A stretch of DNA of 64,000 bases. It comes from Formicarius rufipectus. Lineage: Eukaryota; Chordata; Aves; Passeriformes; Formicariidae. Position 1 is the first letter of the stretch; each line of letters starts with the position of its first letter. A model generated the notes under the pieces. It ran no database searches and had not been told where the DNA came from. It saw only the letters and a program-made list of their open reading frames with translations. This document shows positions 1 to 12,200 of the stretch, one piece after another. Position numbers and translations under genes: made by a program. The stretch lies in assembly GCA_013399695.1 (NCBI GenBank), contig VXAU01001873.1, positions 49,840 to 113,839 of the forward strand, in the 5' to 3' direction.

Positions 1-186
1 AGAAGTTAAATTTTAGAGAAATGGTAAGCGAACAGTTTTTAAATAGCAAAAAGGTATATGGATTTCCAGTAAGAATACTCACTTGTAAACCTGATAAACA
101 TAAATGATTTAATCTGGAAGTTCTCTGTGATTTGAATTAGTTTTTTGAGAGGTTCATTCACAAATACTATTTTACTGTGCTTGTAG

Positions 187-294
187 TTGCTGATGCCTGA
201 TTAAAATGAGCGGATTAGGAGAAAACTCCTTGGATAGCTTGACCAATGAGTCAAGGAAGCGCAAACCACTGCCTTGTGATACACCAGCTGCAAG
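187..294 (+). CDS. NCOA3: NCOA3 coding exon 1 (start codon at 206)
   Basis: A TAG acceptor ends at 186 and the donor gtaggt begins at 295. Bases 187-205 are 5'UTR; the ATG at 206-208 opens MSGLGENSLDSL and the basic RKRK stretch. The coding part is 89 nt and ends in phase 2. Confidence 0.9.
193..204 (+). other. Minimal upstream ORF (Met-Pro-Asp-stop)
   Basis: ATG CCT GAT TAA lies in the leader part of the first coding exon. Its stop codon ends at 204, and the main NCOA3 ATG begins at 206. Whether it is translated is unknown. It is present in any transcript that uses the acceptor at 186. Confidence 0.6.
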
Positions 295-3200
295 GTAGGT
301 TTATGTAGAACTTTTTCAGTTTTAAATGAGTTTTTAAAAATATTTTTCAGGTTTTCATTGCCATTTAGAGTTAGTCCTATCTAAGGAGCTTGTTCAGTTG
401 AAAAATTATCTCTTTTGTGAAGATGACTGACTTTACTACTGTGTGTATGTGTGCCAAAGCTGATGAACTGTGCTTTATAATTAGACTCTTGTGGAAATTT
501 TAATAGAATGAACATATCATAGCATGGCTCATAGATGTCTAGTTCCAGTCCCCCTGCCATGGGCAGGGACCCTTTCCATTAGATAAGGAATCACTGTTTG
601 AAGCTGTGATTGCAAGGCAAAAGAAGAAAAATTCCTTGCTTCACAGAACTTTTAAAAGTTGTATCTGGTAATTAATTTGACAGGGCTCATGTCAGCTGGT
701 TACATTCACCACAAAGTACTATGAGAGGCTGAGCTCTTTTTTTGTTTATTTGTACCTCTGTTTCTTCAGACTAGTTCTTCGCAAATTCATCTAAAATTTT
801 GGTATTCTGTGCTATCCTCCAGCCCCTCACCACACTCTGTCAGATACTGTTAGATGAAGAACTCAGTTTTCTGTTCCCCTCAAACCTCATGACTCTCCAC
901 AACATTAAATGTTCTGTGTTATCATTTCAGGTTCTTCTTCTCAGAGGGTATTAACTTTTATTGAATTTGTTGTCAGTTTCACGTTGTGTATACTCATGGT
1001 TGTCCCTTTTATATATATCCTCACTGTCCCATGCCATTTACCTGCATCATGCAACAGATTGTGTATGAGATCCTTTTGTTCTTCTGCCATATCCCAGGTC
1101 CTCCATTCCAATTTCTTTTTCCCTTTCTCCAGTGTCTGTCTGTCCATTTAGGAATTCTGTTTTCCAGATTGTCACCCTTCGTTAACTTTCTTTATCTTTC
1201 CAGCTCTTGCTTTGTCTTGTATTTGCTTTCTCCAGTATTGGTACATGCATTCTTCCCTAACTCTTTCACTCGGTTTCTTTTCAGAGAATATTTACTCTCT
1301 CTTGATTACCTTGGTCTATTCTTGCCCCTTCCCTGAATCCCTCCTTTCCTACTCTTGCTACACTGTGTGTATAACATTTCTCCCTGTTTGTTTAGGCTGT
1401 AGACCATGTCTTTATGCAGCACATTAACCTATGTAGGAAAAGGAGTTTCAAAGAGAAACTTTATCCAGCAACATTAGGTTGTTTGGGATTCTGCTTTTCG
1501 TGGATGTTGAGATGGCATTTTTGTTCTGATGCCTAGAAGTTTCTGAGTTATCACCTTCTATAGTCATCTCTTTACCAGCAAACTGAAGGGATTTGATGTT
1601 AAAATTCTGTTTCATTTGTCTGAAAGATTTTAAGCAAACCTAAAGCAGCTTCTAAGGTTAAAATATACTTTCTGCATGAGTGCTGTAATTTTTGAACAGG
1701 TAATTGCTCTTTTCATTTAATTTGACAATAAAATAAACACAGGAGGATTCTTTTGGTGTGGAATGAATAGCTTTCTTATGTTCTCTTAAGATAAATTTAT
1801 GCTTTAAGTTCTTTAAAAAAGAGCAAACTAAATGCAAAACCCATACCAAATGATAGTGTAACAAAACACACGTCTACACCTTTCATGATTAATGTTTGCT
1901 GGAGGAATAAGTACTGCCTAGGTTTAATGGGTGGGTGTGACATGAAGTACAGTAAAGTTCACTGAGTGAGCACAGGTTTTGTTTAGGATAGTATGTAACT
2001 ATATGAAACAATGGTTTTGTTTCCTAGTCTGACCTGCAGTGGTGAGAAGCGACGACGTGAGCAGGAAAGCAAATACATTGAAGAACTGGCTGAGCTGATA
2101 TCTGCTAATCTGAGTGACATTGACAATTTCAATGTCAAACCAGACAAATGTGCTATTTTAAAGGAAACCGTGAGACAGATTCGGCAGATAAAAGACCAAG
2201 GTACAGAGGCCTGCTAAGTTGAAATAAATAATTTAATTTTCTTGTGATTCTTTTTTTGGAGCAGTTGTTACTTGGAAGATTGAGTAATGGTTTTCACAGT
2301 AGCATGTAACTGAGCAAGTCTTTGCATTTTGACTTGAACCAAACTTTATATATGCATTTAATAGTTTTCAGTATTTATCATCACTCCTTATTTTGGGTAT
2401 GAGGTTTAAAAAAAAAAAAAAACCAAAACAAAAACAGAACAGATGGTACTGTACTATCTGCTTGTACAATATACCAAATACCCACTGATACGAAGAATAC
2501 ATGCTGTTGCCTTTCATCTCAAGGGAATTCATGCTTTTCTTACAGGGCAAACCTCCAATCAGAGATAGTTGATTTTTATTGCTGTTTTTTCCTACTGCGT
2601 TTTCTCATGCTGTTTACAACACATTTCCTAAATGATAAGTGTTGGATGCCAGTATATTTAAAATACATCTAGGTTGAGATCAAATAATTAATTAGTGTGG
2701 TTGACTGTGTTCAGGGTAGAGTCAAGTCAACAAAGGAGAAGGTAGCAATGCATCATATGTTGTTAATTTCTGTCAGGTAGGGTAAACCTAAGTGGTATAA
2801 GATCTTTGTTTAATGAACAGGAGTATGAAACACCTGTGTTTTAAAGTGTAGAGTGAGGGGTAAATGTGATTTGTTTGGGGTTTTTTTGTTTTGTTTTGTG
2901 GTTTTTTTTTTTAATTAGAACACCACCCCATCCCCCTTTCCACCCCCCAACAACTGTAGCCTCCCAGGTGTGCATATGCCATTGGGGCAGTAAAGTATTA
3001 AAAAAATCAAATATGCTACAATATGTATTTTTACCTGTCACAGTAAATTGCCACATCTTACGAAGACATGTGAGAACAATTTAAAAAATTAATCTTCTTT
3101 AATTTTTTTTTCTTGTAATATCTTCTAACATATTTTAATGCTTCATTATAGAGTTGAGTTCATGATAATCTTCCCGTAGGATGTTGTACTCCTTTTGTGG

Positions 3201-6200
3201 CCTGCTTAGCCAGTCAGCAAGTACCACAAAACAGAGCTTACCTTTTATTTGCTGTACTTCTGCTGCCTGACACAGATTCCTATTCCACCTTCCCCTGCAA
3301 TCAATTAATTTAGGGTATTTTGATTCTTAAAATATAGTTTCATTATATATACACACATATGTATAGTTAACACACATCTATTAACATGAGTCAAACCCTT
3401 TTTGTAGAACAACGGTCATAGCATATAAAGACTGTGACCAATGATGATGAGATGATTAAAATAAAAACACACCCACACCCACACACACACACACACATAT
3501 ATATATATAAAATGAATGTTTAATGGCCATTGAAAGACTCAGCAGGCATTCATCAGACAATATCTGAAAAACAGTAGAAGAAATAGGGTTCACAAAACAA
3601 GTTCGTCATATGAACTTTAATTGCCAATTCAAATTATACAAGGAAAGAGTGTGGTGTTACATAGCCATGACATTTTTTCTAGTCTTCAGTGACTAACAGT
3701 ATACGAGACCTCCTCTCTAGTTTGTGCTTCTTTTTGTCTTTGTTCACATGCTTCTTAGAATCTAGTTTTTAATTCTAAAACATAGTCTTCATGTGAAATG
3801 TTGCTTTACTGAAATACATCTTCTGGGTTTCAGGAAAAGCAGTTTCAAATGATGATGATGTTCAGAAAGCTGATGTATCTTCTACGGGTCAAGGAGTTAT
3901 TGACAAGGATTCATTGGGGCCTCTTTTACTACAGGCAAGTACAAATTAGGCCCTCGTAAAACCCCAGGGAAGCAAATACTTCAGGCAGGTGAAAATATTA
4001 CAGTAAAGCATGCAATCCTATAGTAAAAAATTGTATGCCAGAATGTTACAGACTTGTATTTGATAGGGTCAGAAATAAAATCTATAATGTTTTCTTAATT
4101 TTGCTGAAGTTTTCTATAGAAGGAAACAGAAGACTACCCTTTGGCTTTTTCTTATGTTCTTGTGCTTTACTTTCTCCAGCAGTCACTAGCAAGTTACTAC
4201 TGAAGCAGTGCTTGTTAATACAAGGACTATTAGGGGATAGACATTAAATGGATGAGGTTTTGGAAAGAGACGTTTGTTATATGTATTAGCATTTGTGTTA
4301 CTAAACTATGAAGCATTTTAAATGAATATTGCCATCAAGTAAAGTTAACCTAAGAATCATTGTAAACAAAGGTTATGTAGCAGATACTCCATGCTTAGAA
4401 AACCAATCACATATTTACAACTTCATTAAAAAGCACTTTTGAAACTGAATTGTTTCATCTAAATATTGATTTTTTCTTTCAGTTAAGAAAATACAGTATT
4501 TTAATACATGGATAGACCCTCCTTTCTTACCTCATCACTTGCTGGTGGAAGTGTCATGTTCGTGACTTAGTACTTGTTTCTGCTGAATTTCTTCTTGTTT
4601 CAACTTGCTGGCTGTTGAAGTAATGTTACAAATTCATGATCTGGATCAAGAATGAAACAAGAAGGCTGGTATCACTGAAAGAGCTGAATGGAGTAACAAA
4701 TGAACAGATTAATTTTTAATATTGAAGTCATTCCTTAGTAGAGACACTTTTCTTCAGAGAACTTGAAACTTCCACTCCAGCTAGCACTGAAAATAAATAA
4801 ATGTATTGTAACTTGATATTCTTTACCGACATAGTTTTTATACCAATTTATATTCAGAATGAAGCAATGTGTCTTATACGATATGTTGTCATGTTAATAT
4901 TTAGGCATTGGATGGCTTCCTGTTTGTTGTAAATCGAGATGGGAACATAGTGTTTGTATCAGAAAATGTCACGCAGTATCTGCAGTACAAACAAGAAGAT
5001 TTGGTTAATACAAGTGTCTATGGTATCTTGCATGAAGAGGACCGGAAAGACTTTCTTAAAAACCTACCTAAATCTTCAGGTAATAAAAGTTGATTTACTA
5101 TGCTTACTAGGCTATTTGAAAATACTCAGAGAAGAGAAAAAGACCTTGTAATGGATTACCTTTCAAAACGGGTTGCTTATGCAAAGAGTATTTGACTACA
5201 AAAATATGTTAATCTTGATAAATATTACCGTGTTTTTACAACAACATACCACCATAAATGATTGTGCTGGAAATTCACATTATCCTTTAGACTTTGCATT
5301 TTGTTTACCTGTGTTTCCTAATGCTGCAAGGTTAGCTGAAGAAACTGCTTGTTTTTAAAATATGTGAATGATATTTCAGCTCTCCTTCAAGTGACTGAAA
5401 GTGTCGTGTGAAAGAGTGTTTTTTACTTAGTTCTCAATATTACTATTTTATACCAAGGTATATTGATGGTACATTGAAAAGGCATGTTAAAATAGTCTTT
5501 GATGTCTGTAACCTTGGAACAGGGTATCTAAATTGGGAAGAATCAGTTTTGATTTTATCTGAAAATCTATATAAATTCTTACCATGTTCTTTTAAGTAAA
5601 TGGAGTTGCTTGGACCAATGAAACACCTAGACAGAGGAGTCATACATTCAACTGCCGGATGATGGTGAAAAGCTCTCATGATCTTTTGGAAGATGTAGGC
5701 AGCCACCAGGATGTGCGTCAAAGATATGAAACTATGCAGTGCTTTGCTTTATCGCAGCCAAGAGCTATGATGGAAGAGGGGGAAGGTAGGAAACTGGAAT
5801 TAACTGTGTGTAGAAGAAATTCCTGTGTAAAGCTCTTTCATGTCTGGTATATGTTATGAAATCTGTAACTTTTCCAATTCGTTTTTAAGAATGCAGTGAC
5901 TTTGATTCTTACTCTCTGTTCTTCCGTTTTAACAACAAAAGATGCTTCATCTATTTTATCAGATGCTTCAATAGACTAAAACAGGAGAGAAGTGAAAGAA
6001 TTAAAAAAACTCATTCTTTTTTAAATACAGATTTGCAATCCTGCATGATTTGTGTGGCGCGTCGTATCGCAACTGCAGAAAGGGTGTTTCCAACAAATCC
6101 GGAGAGCTTTATTACAAGACATGATCTTTCAGGTAGGAAGTGTACCCGGGATGAAGGTATGAAGGCGTCTTCTTTGTTGATGTGCTCTTGTTTTAAATAA

Positions 6201-9200
6201 ATGGAGTATGTAAATTGTGTATCTGTAATGACTGGCAGAATTCATACTGAGAATTCCCAACTATTTTTTTGCAACATACCATTGTTGGCAGTGGGATGTT
6301 ATAAATGCGGAATGTGCTTGGTAGCTTAGTGAAAAGCATTGCTCGTATTTTAATTTGGCAGCATTTCAAATGGTTGCTGTCGTGCTTTCCTTTACACAGA
6401 AGAAATACTTTATATCATAACTGAAACAAAAGTTCCTTGGAATGTTTCTATTTTAATACAGTAAGTGAGCTAATGTTTAAAGTGGTTTATGCGGTTTAAA
6501 TTGAAGTAACTATAGAATCTAGATGGTGCTTTGCATTTATGACGTTCATTTGTGGATGTGTTTTGTATTGGTATTTTTGAAAATTTTACTTTGTGTATAT
6601 CCCTTGAGTGCCTGTAACTGGAGACTAAAGTTACTGTTTTCTAAAGTTCTGGCATTGACCTGTGTGTGATTAACTTCCTCTTATTCAGTTAGATAAGTCC
6701 CTTTGAATATTGATGTTTTAACAAGCAGCATCATATTCTTATGTGGCAGATAATTGATAAATTTAAATTCTTCATGCTCAGAATTCAGTGATTAAAGGGG
6801 GGACATTTATACAAAAGGATTGGCATGGTCATAAAGAGTTTAACTTGTGTATTTTCTTTCCCATTAAGGCAAACTTGTTAACATTGATACAAACTCTTTA
6901 CGATCTTCCATGAGACCTGGCTTTGAAGATATAATTCGTCGGTGCATTCAGAGGTTTTTGTGCCATAACGATGGGCAGTCATGGTCAAACAAGCGCCACT
7001 ATCATGAAGGTAAAAATCAGTTTGCACTGTTTGGTCATACTGCTTCTCCTAGGGGCTGCATTTTTTTCAGAAAAAGCAGCAATGCTAAATTTTGCCTGTG
7101 TTATTTGTTTTCATAGTTTTTGTTAGTGCTAATTATAATGATTCATTTAGAAGATGAAGAAGGATGACCTTTTGGGAACTAGAAATTCTGATGCAAGTTA
7201 TTTTGTTTTGTTTTTTTAATTTGTTTAACTTGAAAATTTTCATGGAAAATATCAAATATATAATCTGGGGGCCTGAAGTAAACTGTTTTCCTACAGATGG
7301 ATACAGCAATGACAGGGACAGCTACATTTCTGTGATACGCCATCGTCAATTATCGTTAGCTTGTCATTCTTGCTTAATGTTGCTTTAATTCATCCTTTCT
7401 TTTGTTAAAGAATTACTCTCTAATAGTAATAACAGTTGTGTTCTTGCCTTTTTCTTATTCAAGATACAAGGGTTCAAAATACTTTCAGTGTTCCAGTTTT
7501 ACTTATTTTGTAATGCTAATTTGATAACCTTGATAGATAAGTGAAGTACAGCCACAGTCTTTAGTAAGAAAGGTGGTGTTTTCTAAATATCCTTACCTCT
7601 AGTCTTTCTGAAGGATTTACAATGACATTCAAGTAGAGGGGATATTAACTAAAGAGAAACTCATACTGGCAAAAAGTGGAGTTTCCATTCCACTGGAAGT
7701 ACTTACAACCGATGAAATAAATCCTAAATTAAAAAGAAATTCGAAGCTCAGTTAAAAGTTGTCCTTTCCACTATTTTTTGATTGAAAGAAAACTTTTAAA
7801 TGTAGAAATACGTCCCCAAGCAGGAGGCATAGAACCCTGTAACCTAGTTTTGAAAGGCTATTAACAAATGCAGAATTTTGCTGGTAGTGTTTGGTGAGCA
7901 CAAAATATTTCAGCATAAAAATAATCTTGTTTGCTTTTATCTTACTCCTACTAATTTAAGGGAAATTGTTGAATACTTCCTCTTCCTTAATATCTGGTTT
8001 GAGTCTGTTTATTTATTGATTGATTGTTTTTGAAGTTTCATGTTTTGGGTTTTTTTTCTTTAATCTTCAGCAAATGGAGGGTATGGTGTTAAAAATATGT
8101 TAGAATTCATATTAATAATCCTTGGGTTTTTAAATATGAACTATATTTGTATATTCCCTATACAGCTTATACACAAGGTCATGCTGAAACCCCGTTCTAT
8201 CGGTTTTCTTTAGCGGATGGGACCATAGTGACAGCACAAACAAAGAGTAAACTGTTCCGAAATCCTGTAACTAATGACCGCCACGGATTTGTCTCTACCC
8301 ACTTCCTTCAAAGGTGAAATCAGTAGCATCTGTTTATAATTTAAGTGTCATAGTTTTTAAAAATGTCTGGCCTTGAAGATACCTGAAAAAAATAACATAC
8401 TAAAATATTTTATCTGGTTAAAATTCAAGTAGAGGGGGAATAACTTGGAAGACATATTGATGAAACAGTTAAAGTAGAAATGCTCAGTCACATGCTTTAT
8501 CTTACTCTTTTTAATTGCAGACCCCTTAAAAAGACAACGAAACCCCTTCAGATGCATCTTTCATGATTCAAAGTTAAATGTACTTCAAATAGCACTTCCT
8601 GTGACCTGTTCTTGTTGATGGCAAGAATAATTGAAATGTCAGTCTGGTGGGAATCTGTCTCCTTCTGACATTAGAGTGCCTCCAGATGCTGAAAAACTAG
8701 TACCTGAGGTTACTTAGGCCATCGTTAGTGTGCACACTAGAATGGTGTCAGATGTTGACTCAGGAAGGGAGTAATGACTCCTGACTGTTGATTAAAGACT
8801 TTTGAGGCAGTGTTGCTCTATGTATTTCTAACCCAAATCACCTAAAGTACTAGGCATTTCTGTAATGAGTAGGTGAGTGGTCCAGCTTAGTTCCGCTTTG
8901 GTGGAAGCTTGAATTCTCACTGCTCTTTTTGAAAAAAATATTTGGAAAATTACTTAATAATGTCTTTGTAGCCCTTGATTCCAGATAAGGTTTTAATTTG
9001 GTTTTTTGGGGTTTCTGGCGATGTTGTTGGATTTACAGAGAGCAAAATGGATATCGGACAAATCCTAATTCTGTTGGGCAAAACATCAGAACACCTGTGG
9101 CTGGAAACACGAATTCTGTTGCTGGTCTTATGAACATGTCACCTGGTCAAGGCATGCCAGTGCAGAACAGAAACTATGGTATGGGAGATCCCAATGCAGT

Positions 9201-12200
9201 GTCTCAGCTCAGCAGCACTCGATATGGAGGCCCTGGGAACATGGGGCCAGTGACCTCTGGACCTGGAATGCAATCCTCTGCTTATCAGAATAATAATTAC
9301 GGGTTAAATATAAGTAGCCCACCACATGGTAGCCCTGGTTTAACTTCCAACCAACAGAATCTAATGATATCTCCTAGGAATCGAGGGAGTCCAAAAATGA
9401 GTTCACACCAGTATTCACCAGTTACAGGTATTTTATTTTTGCTATAAGCTCTTCTTTTTTAAGCTATCTTTTCTCACTTCTATTTTAATCTCATCTTTCA
9501 CCCTTTTTTAACATTAATTTATGACTCTATATGTGTTATTTAATTGTGATATACCTGATTTCATGGTAAAAATGTATTTTAAAATTATTAACTCAGTGTT
9601 ATACATGTTATGCGCAATTCAAAAGAGAAGGTAGAGGCAATACTGTAGTGTAATAAGTTTGATCTCTGTTGTGTGATACAGGTATGCACTCACCAATGGG
9701 ATCTGCCAGCAACACTAGCAACAGCACTTTCTCTAGCAGTTCTCTTAGTGCTCTGCAAGCCATTAGTGAGGGTGTTGGAAATTCCCTTTTATCAACACTT
9801 TCTTCACCAGGTCCGAAACTGGATAATTCCCCAAATGTTAGCATAACACAGCAAAGTAAAACAAGTAACCAGGACTCCAAAAGTCCTTCTGGTTTGTATT
9901 GTGAACAAAACCAAGGTGAAAGTTCTATCTGCCAGTCAAACAGCAGAGATCTCCTTGGTGAAAAAGATAGTAAAGAGGGAAATCTGGAGGCATCTGAAAG
10001 TCAGAGAGGACCATCTGAAAGTAAGGGGCATAAAAAACTTCTCCAACTACTCACGTGTTCCTCAGATGAAAGAGGTCATTCTACAGCATCAAACTCACCT
10101 TTAGACTCTAATTGTAAAGAATCTTCTACCAGCGTTACAAGTCCTTCAGGAGTTTCCTCATCAACGTCTGCAGGGGTATCTTCCTCCTCAAACATGCATG
10201 GGTCGCTCCTGCAAGAGAAGCACAGGATTTTACATAAATTGTTGCAGAATGGTAATTCTCCAGCAGAAGTGGCCAAGATCACAGCTGAAGCTACTGGTAA
10301 AGACACATACCATGATGCTAGTAACACACCCTCCTGTGGAGAAGGCATCGTCAAACAGGAACAACTGAGCCCAAAAAAGAAGGAAAACAATGCTTTGCTA
10401 AGATATCTGTTAGATAAAGATGATGTTAAAGACCCACTTTCCAAAGAGTTAAAGCCCAAAGTAGAAAGTGTGGATAGTAAGATGGGACAATGCACTGGTT
10501 CTACAATTCCTACTTCTAGTCAAGAAAAAGAGATGAAAATAAAAATGGAGCCAGCAGAGGAGGTACGGTATAATGTAAAATGATGGCAGTGAGCTAACCA
10601 TATTTTATTATTACAATGACTGACTAAATACAGAACACTTACTGCAGTGTGCATGTGTAAACATTTCTAAAAGAGTTCTGTGCAAATGGTGTTAAACAAT
10701 ACACTCAGGTTCCATTGTAAATAATAAAGCACATACAAAGAGAACTATAGCATATGTATGTAACCAAATCTGATGTACTGAAGTCCTGAACTAGTGTTAT
10801 CTTTAAGGTATGGTATGATTAAGGTAATATTAACAAATTATTAATTAAAATCAGACCTTTAACATCCACTATTTCACGTAGCACATATTTGGGTTTGTGC
10901 CTTATTTTATTAAATGGAGCTGTAACTGCCTGCAAAATTAGTTGGCAATGCAATAGCAGAAGGTAAAATGTGATTTTGTTTTGAAAATATAAACAGTACT
11001 CAAAACTATGTAATACTTAAAAGAGCTATGATTTGGTTTAGTTTATTCATTGCTTTTAGTGCCTTTTTTTTTTTTACTTGAGTGAGGGATTGTGTTGTTC
11101 CAAATACTTATTTATATCTATATATTCAGCATTCAACTAAATGTATGTGTATGTATTTGTTTCAGTGTTTCTAGAGTTGGAATTCCAAGAAATGTCACGA
11201 TACAGAAAACTATAGCACCATTGAAAAACAATTCTGAAACCAGCAGTACACTTGTTAGGGACGGCTGTTCTTAAAACTACAATCTGTGTATGTTTTTTTA
11301 TTTAATTCCTAAGTCAGATTTGGAACCGCTTCAATGTAAGCACTACTGGTCAGTATGGCAGAGTTTACTGAAAACATCTTAGAACTTGAATTTCCCAAGT
11401 AATAACTATGTAGATAAAAAAATTATGCACAATTTTTATATTACCTAATGGCTGACTATAAATGAAACACCTTAGAACATTTTTTTTGAAGACCGCTTAG
11501 GAAAAAGTCACTAACAACTGTGTAATATTACCTAACAAGTAGTTTCAGTACTTGCTCCTGAGATCCAATGAAGGTATTCAGAGAAGCTTTTTTTGTAAAG
11601 ATACAAATCCACTGTATATGAATTCTTTTCCCATTAAAACTGTGGCTAATTTAAAGACAAGTTTTTGAAGATCAGGGCTCCAACTGACTAGAAAAACCTG
11701 TAGGTAATTTTCATGTTTTGTAGTGTTTACTGCTAATCGAATTAGACTTTTTGTGTATGACAGATACACAAAATGGTACACATTCTTGATGCTGTTCCCT
11801 GTCATTTGTGGGTTTTGTCTTTGTAGTTTATGATGACTGAAGTGTTTATATTCAGAGGTGCTTCTCCTATTAGTTCTGTGTAATACTCCAAAATACTCTA
11901 AAAAATGTAGGTAAATGGTATCTGATGTTCTCTGTAAATAGAGATCTAGATCACGATCATGTCAGTGAATTAAAACATTCGTATCCTAGTTATGTATTTT
12001 AAGATTACTGTGGAGCTAAATAAAAACTGAAGAATAGCCATATAAGAGTAAATAACCTTGGGATTTTACTTCATCCTTTTCAGATGAATGGAGACTTGGA
12101 TAATTTGGATGCAATTTTAGGTGATCTGACTAGTTCAGAGTTCTACAGTAATGCTATGGCTGCAAATGGAAATAACCTTGGAACAAAGCAAGCATTATTT

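Larger units (their letters stand above)
2201..3833 (+). other. NCOA3 intron 2
   Basis: A 1.6 kb intron. It contains an A-rich run (~2407-2435), a G/T-rich tract (2873-2925) and a CA/TA microsatellite (3466-3510). There is no coding signal. Confidence 0.85.

Noticed and set aside
909..1427. Overlapping hydrophobic open frames in NCOA3 intron 1
   Set aside because: They arise from a T/C-rich stretch. Phe/Leu/Ser/Cys-rich translations in several frames are typical of pyrimidine-rich noncoding DNA.
11092..11274. Possible extra NCOA3 exon (open frame ending in SRVGIPRNVTIQ...)
   Set aside because: There is no counterpart in the known protein. Exons 10 and 11 join exactly in phase without it, and it carries a stop.
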